A DNA stretch of 64,000 nucleotides, from the NCBI RefSeq assembly GCF_023516615.1, contig NZ_JAMGBF010000001.1, positions 62,001 through 126,000 of the forward strand, written 5' to 3'. Below the pieces are notes generated by a model, which was not told the origin of the DNA, did not search any database, and saw nothing but the letters and a program-made list of their open reading frames with translations. Source of the DNA: Streptomyces panaciradicis. Its GTDB lineage: Bacteria > Actinomycetota > Actinomycetes > Streptomycetales > Streptomycetaceae. Positions 41,739 to 50,273 of the stretch are shown piece by piece; within the stretch, counting starts at the first letter, position 1; each line of letters starts with the position of its first letter. The translations under genes were made by a program, and so were the position numbers.

Positions 41739-41920
41739 CTGCGGCCGCCGGGGAACGGCAGCAGCAGGGCGAGGACGAAGACGACCACCATCACCCCGAT
41801 GACCACCAGGTTCGCGACCGAGAGCTGGATCACGCCCCAGTGCACGTAGTGCCCGGTCCCGTTCAGGTCCACCGGCGCGGCCAGCGCGTGGCCCCTCGGC
41901 ATTCCCGTGACTGCCATCAT
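41735..41920 (-). CDS. 61-residue single-pass membrane protein of the cytochrome module
   Basis: ATG 41920 has GGGAGGT upstream; an in-frame opening to 41983 has none. The N-terminal half is soluble (MMAVTGMPRGHALAAPVDLN, then GTGHYVHWGVIQLS) and the C-terminal half is one helix (VANLVVIGVMVVVFVLALLL) with a short basic end. Its stop overlaps the cytochrome b ATG by four bases (ATGA). The three genes are thus coupled and should form one complex. His residues HYVHW just before the helix could contact a cofactor, which is speculation. Confidence 0.78.
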   Translation of the reverse strand: MMAVTGMPRGHALAAPVDLNGTGHYVHWGVIQLSVANLVVIGVMVVVFVLALLLPFPGGRR

Positions 41921-42069
41921 CGACCTCCCGTCCTTCCCGGTGCCGCCGACCACAAGCCAAGCGCCTCGGAGAGCGGAGGGCATCCGGGCCGGGGCGGCAG
42001 TGGGCCGAACGGGGCAACGGGAGCAGGGTTTCCTGCACCCGGGCCGCCGTACCGGACGGTCGCCGTGCC

Positions 42070-42732
42070 TCAGGTGACCAGGCCGTGGCGGTAGGCGTAG
42101 ACGACGGCCTGGACGCGGTCGCGGAGCTGGAGCTTGGCGAGGATGCGCGACACGAACGTCTTGACGGTCTCCTGGCTGATCACGAGCGCCGCGGCGATCT
42201 CGCTGTTGGACAGGCCGTCCGCGATGAGGCGCAGAACCTCCAGCTCACGGGGGGTCAGCGGAAGGTCCTGCGGCGCGCCGCCCCCGGCGGGCCGGATCCG
42301 GGCGGCGTACCGGCCCACGAGCTGGCGCGTCACCTCGGGGTCCAGCAGCGCCGCGCCCGAGGCGACGGTCCGGATGCCGTGCAGCAGCCGGTCCGGCGGC
42401 GCGTCCTTCAGCAGGAACCCGCTCGCCCCGGCGCGCAGCGCCTCGTAGACGTACTCGTCGAGGTTGAACGTGGTCACCACGAGCACCTTCACCGGATGCG
42501 GCACCCCGGCACCGGCCAGCAGACGGGTGGCCTCCAGGCCGTCGAGCACCGGCATGCGGATGTCCATCACCACGACGTCCGGACGCAGCCGGCCGGCGAG
42601 TTCGACCGCGGCCCGCCCGTCCCCGCACTCGCCCGCGACCTCCAGGTCGGGCTGGGCGTCGATGATCGTCACCAGGCCGGTACGGATCAGCATCTGGTCG
42701 TCGCAGACCAGCACCCGGATCGGTACGGTCAC
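42070..42732 (-). CDS. NarL/LuxR-family response regulator
   Basis: 220 residues from GTG 42732, overlapping the kinase stop by four bases. Receiver domain 1-120 with acidic C10-D11-D12, phosphoacceptor D57 (VVVMDIRMP) and Lys in GFLLKDAPP. The LuxR-type helix-turn-helix spans about 150-215 (LTPRELEVLRLIADGLSNSE, ISQETVKTFVSRILAKL). It is last in the CPBP-kinase-regulator operon. The cytochrome module lies 150 bp downstream on the same strand and is a possible target, without direct evidence. Confidence 0.93.
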   Translation of the reverse strand: MTVPIRVLVCDDQMLIRTGLVTIIDAQPDLEVAGECGDGRAAVELAGRLRPDVVVMDIRMPVLDGLEATRLLAGAGVPHPVKVLVVTTFNLDEYVYEALRAGASGFLLKDAPPDRLLHGIRTVASGAALLDPEVTRQLVGRYAARIRPAGGGAPQDLPLTPRELEVLRLIADGLSNSEIAAALVISQETVKTFVSRILAKLQLRDRVQAVVYAYRHGLVT

Positions 42733-43901
42733 GCCGTGCTCCCCGCAGGTATCCGGGCCCGTACGACGAAGCCGCCGCCCGCGCTCCGGTCCGCGCTGAA
42801 GTCGCCGCCCAGGATGCCGACCCGCTCGCGCAGGCCCGCCAGGCCCCGCCCGCTGCCGCCGGGGGAGGCGGTCCCCGAGCCGGAGCCGTCCGTGCTGACC
42901 TCCACGGTGATCTCCCGTTCCCCGTGCCGCACCTGGACCGAAGTCCGGCTGCCGTGGGCGTACTTGAGGGCGTTCGTCAGGGACTCCTGCACCACCCGGT
43001 AGGCCACCAGGTCGGCGCTGCCGGTCGACTCGGCCGGCGTGCCCTCCTCGGTGAACTCCACCGGCTGACCGGCCCGGCGCGTCTGCTCCACGAGGGTCAG
43101 CAGCCTGCCGACCGCCGGCGTCCTGGGCTCGGCCGTGTCCGCCGCCGTCCCGGTGCCGTGGTCGGGGTTGAGCAGATCGAGCAGGTGCCGCAGGTCGGTG
43201 ATGGCCCGCCGCCCGGTGTCCGTGACGGCGGTCAGCGCCTGGTCGAGCCGGTCGGGCGCGGCGGTCAGATAGCGCGCCGCCTCGGCCTGCACCACCATCG
43301 CCGTCACGTGGTGGGTCACCACGTCGTGCAACTCCCGCGCGATACGAGTTCGTTCGGCGGTGCGGGTGTCCTCGGCGACGCGCCGCCTGCGGTCCGCCTC
43401 GGCGGCCCGGGTGGAGCGCAGCCACGCCCCGGCGCCCCACGCCAGGGCCAGCGCCAGGTAGAACGTCACGAACTCCTCCGGCGACTCGCCCGTGCCGAGC
43501 CGGGAGAGCGCCACCGCCAGCGGCACGTACGCCGCGGAGAGGACGAGAACGCAGGTCCGCCGGTGCCGTTCCAGATGGGACCCCGCGCTCAGCAGCGCGA
43601 TGGGCAGCGCGGTCGTCGCGAACGCGTGGTAGCCGCGCAGCTGGTCGACGGCGAACCCGCACGTCACCAGGGCGAGGGTGACGGCCGGCCAACGCCGCCG
43701 CCCGACGAGCGGAAGGCATTCCAGCAGGATCGCCGCGACGGCCAGTGCGTCCGTGGGGCGGGTCGGCACTCCGCCGATCACCGTGCCGTTGCCGTGCAGC
43801 GCCGGCAGGAACGAGCCGATGAGGAACAGCAGCCCGAGCGGGAGGTCCCGTACCGTGACGTCCAGCCGGCGCCATACCTGGCCGGCCTGCTGTGGGGTCA
43901 T
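42729..43901 (-). CDS. Two-component sensor histidine kinase (HisKA_3 type)
   Basis: 390 residues from ATG 43901 (GTG 43904 also possible). The N-terminus has about five membrane helices (LPLGLLFLIGSFLPAL, ALAVAAILLECLPL, VTLALVTCGFAV and two more to about 160). The dimerisation helix bears H192 in ERTRIARELHDVVTHHVTAM. The ATPase domain starts with VAYRVVQESLTNALKYAHGS and ends with GSGRGLAGLRERVGILGGDF. It should phosphorylate the downstream regulator. The stop of the upstream CPBP gene overlaps this start. Confidence 0.93.
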   Translation of the reverse strand: MTPQQAGQVWRRLDVTVRDLPLGLLFLIGSFLPALHGNGTVIGGVPTRPTDALAVAAILLECLPLVGRRRWPAVTLALVTCGFAVDQLRGYHAFATTALPIALLSAGSHLERHRRTCVLVLSAAYVPLAVALSRLGTGESPEEFVTFYLALALAWGAGAWLRSTRAAEADRRRRVAEDTRTAERTRIARELHDVVTHHVTAMVVQAEAARYLTAAPDRLDQALTAVTDTGRRAITDLRHLLDLLNPDHGTGTAADTAEPRTPAVGRLLTLVEQTRRAGQPVEFTEEGTPAESTGSADLVAYRVVQESLTNALKYAHGSRTSVQVRHGEREITVEVSTDGSGSGTASPGGSGRGLAGLRERVGILGGDFSADRSAGGGFVVRARIPAGSTA

Positions 43902-44734
43902 CACCGGGCGAGTGTAGCCAGGGCGTCGACGCGCTCGGCCCGCCGTCGGGGTACCAGGTGGCCGCGCCGGCGGGCCAGCCGCAGGAACACGATCGTCACC
44001 AGCACGCCGAACAGCATCGAGTACAGGCTCGCCTCCGGGCCGAACTCCCCGCCCGTGATCAGCGTCGAGCCCGACGTCGAGGCGTCCAGCAGGCCGTGCG
44101 TGGCGCCGTTGCCGGAGACCTCGGTGCCGAAGATGCCGGACTCCGCGAAGTTCCAGCCGAAGTGCAGGCCGATCGGCAGCCACAGGCTGCGCGTGGCGGC
44201 GTACGCGGCGCCGAGCATCCCACCGGCCTCGATCGCGATGGCGACGGCACCCAGCAGGGTGGCGTGCTCGTTGAACAGATGCATCGCGCCGAACAGCACG
44301 CTGGACAGCGCCAGTGCCGCGTACGTGCCCAGTCGCCGCTCCACCAGCCGGAAGAGCAGGCCGCGGAACATCAGCTCCTCCGTCACGGCGGCGGCGGCCA
44401 TGAAGCCGACCAGTCCGATCGCGCCCGTCAGCGAGCCGAAGCCGTGGACGTCGTAGTCCCCGAGGAAGGCGATGTTCGCGATGACGCACCCGAACATCGC
44501 GACGCCCACGACCGTGCCCCGGAACAGCGACCCCCGGGCGCCCTCCCGGGCCAGCTCCGTCACCGGACGCCCCTCGGTGCGGCCCACGACCCACCGGTAG
44601 ACGAACACCGACGCGACGGCCGTCAGGCCGCCCAGCAGCAGCGACAGCCACGGGCTGTCCTGCACGGCGGTGACCGCCTGACCGCCGATCGCGCCGACCG
44701 CCACCACGGCCAGTACCTGCCACACCAGTTTCAT
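43901..44734 (-). CDS. CPBP-family intramembrane glutamic endopeptidase
   Basis: 277 residues, about eight hydrophobic segments. Family motifs: the double Glu AVTEELMFRGLLFRL (EExxxR, near residue 118), FGAMH and GLHFGWNF. These form the intramembrane active site known from Rce1/MroQ-type proteases. It is first in an operon with a kinase and regulator, an arrangement in Gram-positives linked to processing of peptides or anti-sigma factors. The substrate is unknown. The 283-bp region upstream is shared with the LAxTG surface protein gene. Confidence 0.88.
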   Translation of the reverse strand: MKLVWQVLAVVAVGAIGGQAVTAVQDSPWLSLLLGGLTAVASVFVYRWVVGRTEGRPVTELAREGARGSLFRGTVVGVAMFGCVIANIAFLGDYDVHGFGSLTGAIGLVGFMAAAAVTEELMFRGLLFRLVERRLGTYAALALSSVLFGAMHLFNEHATLLGAVAIAIEAGGMLGAAYAATRSLWLPIGLHFGWNFAESGIFGTEVSGNGATHGLLDASTSGSTLITGGEFGPEASLYSMLFGVLVTIVFLRLARRRGHLVPRRRAERVDALATLAR

Positions 44735-44855
44735 GACGACTCCTCTTCCGCACCCGCGACCGGAGCGCCGCGGCTGCTGAAGACGCTATGGATCCGCGCC
44801 CCGGGAATCGTCACCTCACGGTGGACACCTGCACGTAGCTCCCACGGGGGACAAC

Positions 44856-44907
44856 ACCCGTGCCGTACCACTTGCTTCACGACCCGTGCCGTACCGCTCT
44901 CGTCACG
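44856..44907. repeat. Two-copy 26-bp tandem repeat in a divergent promoter region
   Basis: Units 44856-44881 and 44882-44907 both start ACCCGTGCCGTACC and end TCACG (about 22 of 26 bases identical). They lie 111-162 bp upstream of the LAxTG gene and 122-173 bp upstream of the CPBP gene. They could be binding sites spaced by 2.5 helical turns. Confidence 0.6.
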
Positions 44908-45017
44908 TCTCGACGCCCGGGCGTGCAACTGTTCGGGGCCGGCGGGAGTCTAGGGACCGAAGCGATGTTTCCCGGGAGAACACCCTCCGTTCGCCCGTAC
45001 TCCCCCAGAGGTCCTTC

Positions 45018-46283
45018 ATGCCGATGCCCCGATCCGACCGCCGCGTCTCGCATGCCGCGCGCGCTTCCCGTGCCGCTGTCGCCGCCCTCGGCGCCGCCGG
45101 CCTGATCGCGCTGGCCGCGGCTCCCGCCGCGTTCGCCGACGACGCCGAGCCCGACCTGGTCGTCAGCGGTGTCAAGCCGGTCGCCGGGCTGAAGCCGGGA
45201 GGCACCTTCGACGTGCCGGCCGTCGTCGCGAACAAGGGCACCGCCACCGCCGGGAAGGTGTGGATCACCTACGGCGTCACCCGGGGCCTCGACTTCGCGG
45301 AGGTCCCCTCCAACTGCTGGACCCAGCACGTCAGGTCGTACGACGAGATGCCCGAGCGGTGGACCGCGGTCTGCGAGTACGACCGGTCGGTGCAGCCGGG
45401 TGTCCTCTACACCCCCGAGACGCCGCTCCGCGTCAAGGCACTGGACCGCGCGCTCGACGACCAGCTGCGCGTGAAGGTCGACTGGAACGCCCCGTCGCCG
45501 GACGAGAACGGCGAGGACCCGGTCCCGGGAACCGCACCGGCGGTGAAACTGGCCGAGACCCACACCGGCGTCGCCGGGTCCAAGCGCATCGTCGACGTGC
45601 CGGTCACCACCGTCAACACGGCCGACTTCCAGGTCACGGGCGCCGCGTTGCAGGGGAGCGTCGGCGAAACGGTGCCGATGAAGCTGCGGTTCACCAACGC
45701 CGGGCCCGCCTGGGTCATGTCCACGACCGTGAAAGTCGTGGTCACACCGCCCGCCGGGACGTCGGTCGTCAAGGTCGCCTCCTTCTGCAGGGCCGACGGG
45801 CACGCCTACTCCTGCGGCATGCGTCAGCCGGCCTACAACGAGGGCGGCCACGAGAACTACACCTTCCAGCTGAGGATCGACAAGCGCGTGCCGCAGGCCA
45901 AGGGCTCGGTGGCGCTGAGCACCGAGCCGCGGCCGTTCGACCCCGACAAGACCAACGACAAGGCCGACATCACGCTCGACGTCCCGGGCGGGGACCCGAC
46001 CGGCACACCGAGCGGCCCGACGGACAGCCCGACGGCCGCCCCCACCAGCGGCTCGACCGGTGGCTCGACCAGCGGTTCGACCGGTGGCTCGGCCGGTGGC
46101 TCCGCCGGAGCGACGGGCGGGTCGTCGACGCCCGCCGACGACGGTACGACGCCGCCTGACGGCAACCTGGCGGCGACCGGTTCCCCCGCGCTGCCGATCG
46201 CGGGCGCGGCGGCCGCGGCGATGGCCGCGGGCGTGGGCACGCTCGTCCTCGTGCGCCGCCGCCGCAACCAGAACCCGAGCTGA
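45018..46283 (+). CDS. Cell-wall-anchored surface protein with LAxTG signal
   Basis: 421 residues from ATG 45018 (AGAGG upstream). The signal peptide ends at about residue 41 (AALGAAGLIALAAAPAAFA). Two immunoglobulin-like/CARDB-like domains follow (LVVSGVKPVAGLKPGGTFDV and MKLRFTNAGPAWVM), with four cysteines probably paired, then a Gly/Ser/Thr/Pro linker (GSTGGSTSGSTGGSAGGSAG) and the sorting signal LAATG (384-388), helix and RRRR tail. A class E sortase should attach it to peptidoglycan. Homologues in Streptomyces are annotated only as secreted proteins. Confidence 0.87.
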   Translation: MPMPRSDRRVSHAARASRAAVAALGAAGLIALAAAPAAFADDAEPDLVVSGVKPVAGLKPGGTFDVPAVVANKGTATAGKVWITYGVTRGLDFAEVPSNCWTQHVRSYDEMPERWTAVCEYDRSVQPGVLYTPETPLRVKALDRALDDQLRVKVDWNAPSPDENGEDPVPGTAPAVKLAETHTGVAGSKRIVDVPVTTVNTADFQVTGAALQGSVGETVPMKLRFTNAGPAWVMSTTVKVVVTPPAGTSVVKVASFCRADGHAYSCGMRQPAYNEGGHENYTFQLRIDKRVPQAKGSVALSTEPRPFDPDKTNDKADITLDVPGGDPTGTPSGPTDSPTAAPTSGSTGGSTSGSTGGSAGGSAGATGGSSTPADDGTTPPDGNLAATGSPALPIAGAAAAAMAAGVGTLVLVRRRRNQNPS

Positions 46284-46305
46284 CGACGCCCGACCGGCGC
46301 GGTTC

Positions 46306-46614
46306 TCAGAGCAGGCTCTCGTCGCGCACGACAAAGTCCTCCCCCAGCTCGCGACGCAGCACGTCCAACGTGCCGAGCGCCTGCTGCTTGAACCGCCGGG
46401 ACTCCTCGTCGGACCACGGTGACGGGTTCGGCGGGTAGTCCCAGTCGATCGACGACTGGTACCACTCGCTCAACCTGGCCAGCTCGTCCCGCGTCTCCCG
46501 GCTGATCGGGAGGCGCGCGAGATCACAGGGGTAGCCGTACGGACTGGCCATGTCCTGCGGCCACAGAGGGGTGTCGACGCCGGCCTCGAAGAAGAAACGC
46601 AGGTAGTGGACCAC
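46306..46614 (-). CDS. Conserved hypothetical protein, about 102 residues
   Basis: GTG 46614 was chosen because AGAGGG lies six bases upstream; the frame extends to a GTG at 46629. The sequence is aromatic-rich (VVHYLRFFFEAGVDTPLWPQ, EWYQSSIDWDYPPNPSPWSD) with a C-terminal helix (LGTLDVLRRELGEDFVVRDE). It is soluble and has no cysteine cluster apart from one Cys. I recognise no function. It is convergent to the LAxTG gene with a 22-bp gap. Confidence 0.65.
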   Translation of the reverse strand: MVHYLRFFFEAGVDTPLWPQDMASPYGYPCDLARLPISRETRDELARLSEWYQSSIDWDYPPNPSPWSDEESRRFKQQALGTLDVLRRELGEDFVVRDESLL

Positions 46615-46680
46615 ACCGGACCCTCTCACAGGGGTCGCGGCGTGGCCCTGTTTGCGGGGGGCGCTCAGGCCGCGGGACTG

Positions 46681-47406
46681 TTATGTGCGAACGGGCTCCT
46701 TCTTCCTCCCGCGCTCGCCGCTGAACGCCTCCTTGCGCAGGAGATCCAGGAAGCTCGGGGTGTCCTGCGTCGTCCGTACGTCGACGAAGGCGCGCACATG
46801 CCGGTCCTCGACCGCCTGTCGCAGCAACGCGTGCGCGAGGTCGGCCCGGGCGGTGTACCGGCCGGGGAGGCGTTCCGTGCCGACCCGGTAGTCGCTGACG
46901 CCCTCCCTGTCGAACAGACCACCGGGACGGACGACCGTCCAGTCGAGGTCGGTCGCGCGGACGATCTCCTCCATGCGCCGCATGTCGTCGTACACGGTGC
47001 GCCCCATGAAACGCACGACGGACGGCTCCAGCACCTTGCGGAACAGGAAACCCTCGCCGGGCGCCGCCGTACCGAAGAGCACGGCCGAGGTCACGCCGAC
47101 GAAGCGCCGGACGCCGTGCTCGGCCATGGCGCGGGCGATGTGGCCGACGCCGACGGAGTACACGGCGACGGGGCTTCGGCCGAAGGGAACTCCGAGAACC
47201 GAGATCACGGCGTCCTGCCCGGCCACCGCACCATCTACCGCACCGGGATCAAGCACATCGGCCCCGACCACGCGCACGCGCGGATTCTTCATCGGAAAAC
47301 TTTCAGGGGCGCGCGTGACGGCGGTGACGGCGTGCCCTTCCGCCCGCGCCTGCTCGACGGCCAGCCGCCCGGTCGGTCCGTTCGCCCCGAAGATGACGAT
47401 GTTCAC
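46681..47406 (-). CDS. Atypical SDR / NAD(P)H-binding oxidoreductase
   Basis: 241 residues. The N-terminal Rossmann motif is MNIVIFGANGPTGRLAVEQA (GxxGxxG). The core follows the NmrA/BVR-B-type atypical SDR pattern (VVGADVLDPGAVDGAVAGQD, FVGVTSAVLFG, MEEIVRATDLDWTVVRPGGL). The classical YxxxK catalytic pair is absent in its usual place, as in most of this group. Possible roles include flavin reduction or redox sensing. It marks the left edge of the mosaic region. Confidence 0.85.
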   Translation of the reverse strand: MNIVIFGANGPTGRLAVEQARAEGHAVTAVTRAPESFPMKNPRVRVVGADVLDPGAVDGAVAGQDAVISVLGVPFGRSPVAVYSVGVGHIARAMAEHGVRRFVGVTSAVLFGTAAPGEGFLFRKVLEPSVVRFMGRTVYDDMRRMEEIVRATDLDWTVVRPGGLFDREGVSDYRVGTERLPGRYTARADLAHALLRQAVEDRHVRAFVDVRTTQDTPSFLDLLRKEAFSGERGRKKEPVRT

Positions 47407-47518
47407 TGGGTCTCTCCCTCTGCAGTCGTGTCTGCCGACAAGAGGGCCGGGACGGGCCGCAGTGTGACGTGGGGGAGCGGTTCCCAGGACGGAAGTCGCC
47501 GCTCATCTCCGGGCCGAG

Positions 47519-47535
47519 GCCATGCCGATCGGGCA
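47519..47535. repeat. 17-bp direct repeat of the msrA 3' end (distal copy)
   Basis: This 17-mer (GCCATGCCGATCGGGCA) matches 58354-58370, inside the last codons of msrA, at 16 of 17 positions in the same orientation. Read on the minus strand it encodes CPIGMA, compared with CPIGLA in MsrA. The two copies bracket 10.8 kb of mosaic DNA. Confidence 0.6.
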
Positions 47536-47543
47536 CTGCCCGG

Positions 47544-47801
47544 TCACCGGTGCGGGTGGGGCAGCAGTTCGCCCTGCGTGGGGTAGGGCGTCTCCTTCGG
47601 CAGCAGGCCGCTCGCCGTGTCCAGGTCGCCGCTGGTGACGAGCGCGAGGTCGGGGTGCAGACCCCGTACGTAACTCGACTGGCACGCGTTGCGCAGCGCC
47701 CACTCGAAGCCGTCGCGGGCGATCTCGACGGCGAGCACCGTCTCCTGCCCCGGCTTCGTGGCCCAGCCGCAGCGATACATCATCCACAGGAACGACGGCC
47801 T
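47544..47801 (-). pseudogene. C-terminal half of a disrupted DUF4291 gene
   Basis: The frame reads PSFLWMMYRCGWATKPGQET, then LAVEIARDGFEWALRNACQS, the characteristic central block of DUF4291 proteins, then jumps after GLHPD to SGDLDTASGLLPKETPYP, the usual C-terminal end. About 60 residues between these parts are missing. Upstream of PSFLW the frame stays open to 47903, but that sequence is unrelated. The missing N-terminal half, ending MTWVI, lies on the same strand at 54048-54194. Together they look like one gene split by a 6.2-kb insertion plus an internal deletion. DUF4291 function is unknown. Confidence 0.8.
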
Positions 47802-48023
47802 GTCTCCGCCCTGGACGGTGCCGGATCGAAGATCGCAGACCTTCGGCGTCTCGACTGTGGGAGCGACGAGCGAGTCGGCCCGGGCCGCCACGGTCGCCCC
47901 CACGAGCAGGTGTCAGGACGGTGAGCTGGTTGCCGGCCGATCTGCGGGAGGGGTGTTGCCGGGAATAGCCTGGAGAGGAGCTGCACCGGGATGGCGCGGA
48001 CCCTGTGAAGGGGAGGTAGAGCC

Positions 48024-48638
48024 ATGTCCTGGAATCTGAACGGCACATATCTGGAGAGCTGCAACTGCAACGTGGTGTGCCCCTGCACCACCTCGGGCCT
48101 CACCGCACCGGCCGACCACGAGCGCTGCCAGGTGACCTTGGCGTTCCACGTGGACAGCGGGAGCGTGGACGGCGTGGACGTCTCCGGCCGAAGCGTCGCC
48201 GTTTTCATCGACGCGCCCCGCGTGATGGCCGACGGTGGCTGGCAGGTGGCGCTGTACCTCGATGCTTCGGCTGACGACGGCCAGGCGGAGGCGCTGGGCA
48301 AGGTCTTCTCCGGCCAGGCCGGCGGGCCGATGGCGGCGCTCACCCCGCTCATCGGCGAGGTCCTCGGGATGGAGCGCGCTCCCATCGACTACCGCGACGA
48401 CGGCCGCCGCCACGCCGCGCGGGTGGGCGACACCATCGACATCGAGATCGAGGACCAGGTCGCCCCTCAGTACGGCGAGGACGGTCCGGTCATGAGCCTG
48501 ACCGGCATGTTCCACCCGGCGAACAGCACGCTGACCATTGCCCGGTCCACCCGGGCGACGGGTGACGGCGTGTACGGCCGTTCCTGGGACTTCTCCGGCG
48601 GCAACGGACACTCGGCGCCCTTCACGTGGTCCGCGTGA
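48024..48638 (+). CDS. DUF1326 protein with N-terminal Cys cluster
   Basis: 204 residues from ATG 48024, with GGGGAGGTAGAG upstream. The N-terminal MSWNLNGTYLESCNCNVVCP continues into C21, giving C13, C15, C19 and C21, a likely metal site. The rest is beta-rich (VALYLDASADDGQAEALGKV, GPMAALTPLIGEVLGMERAP). It is stop-start coupled (GTGA) to a DUF2182 membrane protein, a pairing seen in many bacteria. A metal-handling or redox function is inferred from the Cys motif and partner; none is established to my knowledge. Confidence 0.85.
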   Translation: MSWNLNGTYLESCNCNVVCPCTTSGLTAPADHERCQVTLAFHVDSGSVDGVDVSGRSVAVFIDAPRVMADGGWQVALYLDASADDGQAEALGKVFSGQAGGPMAALTPLIGEVLGMERAPIDYRDDGRRHAARVGDTIDIEIEDQVAPQYGEDGPVMSLTGMFHPANSTLTIARSTRATGDGVYGRSWDFSGGNGHSAPFTWSA

Positions 48639-49393
48639 CCGGTCGGCCGGTCACCCTCCGCCGCGGGGCGAGTCCGGCCGGACTGCTGCTGGTCGCGGCG
48701 GCCGCCGCCTGGGTCTGGGTGGTGACACGCTGGGGCGGCATGGAGGCGATGCCGGGCACCATGGGCCTGGGCCTGCCCGCTTTCCTGGCCGTGTGGACGC
48801 TGATGATGGCTGCGATGATGCTGCCCGCCACGGCGCCCGTCGGCGCGCTGTACGCACGCACCATCACCGTGCACCGAGCGCCGCGCATGGTCGTCTTCAC
48901 GGTCGGCTACCTGCTTGTCTGGGCCGCGGTCGGGCTGCCGGCGTACGGGCTGGCCGCCGGCCTGGGCCGAGTGGAGAGCCTCCCCGCGTCGGCGGGGACC
49001 GCGGTGGCCGCGACGGTGTTCGCGGTCAACGGTGTCTACCAGCTCACCCCCCTCAAAGACCGCTGCCTGGCGAGGTGCCGCTCGCCGATCGCGCTGATGC
49101 TGCGCTACGCCTCGTACGCAGGGCCCTCGCGCGATCTGCGCGCGGGAGCCCACCACGGGGCCTTCTGCCTGGGCTGCTGCTGGTCGCTGATGGTGCTGCT
49201 CGCGGCGTTCGGCGTGATGAACCTGTGGGCCATGGTGGCTCTGACCGCCGTGATCACCACCGAGAAGCTGGCTCCGGCCGGCCGTCTGGTGGCCCGGGTC
49301 GTGGGGATCGCCTCGATCGCCCTGGCCGTCGCCGTCTTCTGGTTCCCGGAGCTGGCTCCTGGCCTCACCGGTGGCGGTATGGCCAGGATGTGA
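48635..49393 (+). CDS. DUF2182 integral membrane protein, predicted metal-binding
   Basis: 252 residues from GTG 48635, overlapping the DUF1326 stop; a GTG at 48626 is in frame. Five to six helices. Conserved residues for this family are visible: WTLMMAAMMLPATAP (Met-rich), YQLTPLKDRCLARCRSP with CxxxC, and GAHHGAFCLGCCWSLM with two His and three Cys. These would suit binding of copper or another soft metal. It probably acts with the coupled DUF1326 protein at the membrane. The end is followed by a hairpin. Confidence 0.85.
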   Translation: MTGRPVTLRRGASPAGLLLVAAAAAWVWVVTRWGGMEAMPGTMGLGLPAFLAVWTLMMAAMMLPATAPVGALYARTITVHRAPRMVVFTVGYLLVWAAVGLPAYGLAAGLGRVESLPASAGTAVAATVFAVNGVYQLTPLKDRCLARCRSPIALMLRYASYAGPSRDLRAGAHHGAFCLGCCWSLMVLLAAFGVMNLWAMVALTAVITTEKLAPAGRLVARVVGIASIALAVAVFWFPELAPGLTGGGMARM

Positions 49394-49395
49394 GG

Positions 49396-49411
49396 GCGGG
49401 CAAGTGCCCGC
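49396..49411 (+). terminator. Hairpin after the DUF2182 gene
   Basis: GCGGGCA (49396-49402) pairs with TGCCCGC (49405-49411), directly after the stop codon. Confidence 0.5.
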
Positions 49412-49547
49412 GCAAGATTCCGCGCCGGGCGGGCACATGAAGGTCCGGCTCACGGGGCCGCAGAAGATCCTGTTCCGCCACGGTGAACCCTCAACTCGGA
49501 CGGGTGGTGCTGCTAGCTGGAGGCTGGCGAATTGACTGCCCGTCTTA

Positions 49548-50273
49548 CTACCGGACTTCAGTCGAGACCGGGTCGAGGAAGAAGACGCACTGGTCGGCGT
49601 TGAAGTCGCCCACCTTGGCGACGAAACGGAACCTGTCGCCGGCGCCGAGGGTGGCGGGGATCTTCTTTCCGGTCAGATGTAGGTCAAGGGTGTTGACGTC
49701 TTCGTATTTGAAGGCAGGACCCACAGCCGTACTCGGTCCCTTGTCGCCTGGGCCGAGGAGGAAGTCGTAGCGGGTGTCGTGGTCACCGTGGTGCGCCGCG
49801 CTAACGATCGAACCATTGAACGCGACCGTCTCGCCCTTGTGCCTGGTCGCGAAGTTCACATCGGCGTCGTCGCACGAGTCCGCCTTCAGCAGTGCCGCGA
49901 ATTCCGAGCTGTTCCGAGGAGTGATCACTTTAGGGGTGGCTGACTCGGCAGCAGCCGGAGCCGGCGTAGCGGAAGATCTCTCGCTCGCCCTGGCCGTCGA
50001 CTTGTCTGACTCATCCTCCCTGGCGCCTCCGCCGCTGAATGCCGAGGCAATACCGATGACGGCGGCCAGGATCACGAGGATGGCGGCGGCCGCGCCGATC
50101 AGGAGCCACGGCTGTGGCTTCTTCGGCCGACGGAAGTCGAGAGTGGAGCGGAGCGTGCCCTGGGCCTCTTCCACGAGCTCCCAGCCGTCCTTCTGCATCT
50201 TCGAGATCACCAAGCCGTTGGTGCCGCGAACTGCCCGCACAGTCTTGTACTCGTACTTGATCTCGTCGGTCAT
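49548..50273 (-). CDS. DUF4839-type protein, single-pass membrane
   Basis: 241 residues. The N-terminal cytoplasmic domain (YEYKTVRAVRGTNGLVISKM, KDGWELVEEAQGT) looks like the DUF4177/SHOCT-linked type; then a membrane helix (about 56-78, LLIGAAAAILVILAAVIGIA), a Ser/Ala-rich linker, and an extracytoplasmic beta-domain (VNFATRHKGETVAFNGSIVS, FRFVAKVGDFNADQCVFFLD) with Cys in KADSCDDAD and DQCVF that may pair. Function unknown. A 35-codon fragment of a close homologue's C-terminus occurs at 55058-55165, so copies of this gene have been exchanged here. Confidence 0.8.
   Translation of the reverse strand: MTDEIKYEYKTVRAVRGTNGLVISKMQKDGWELVEEAQGTLRSTLDFRRPKKPQPWLLIGAAAAILVILAAVIGIASAFSGGGAREDESDKSTARASERSSATPAPAAAESATPKVITPRNSSEFAALLKADSCDDADVNFATRHKGETVAFNGSIVSAAHHGDHDTRYDFLLGPGDKGPSTAVGPAFKYEDVNTLDLHLTGKKIPATLGAGDRFRFVAKVGDFNADQCVFFLDPVSTEVR

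Noticed and set aside
46681..47406. NmrA-like gene as an antibiotic-resistance or pathway gene
   Set aside because: No biosynthetic genes are adjacent and the motif set is generic for atypical SDRs.
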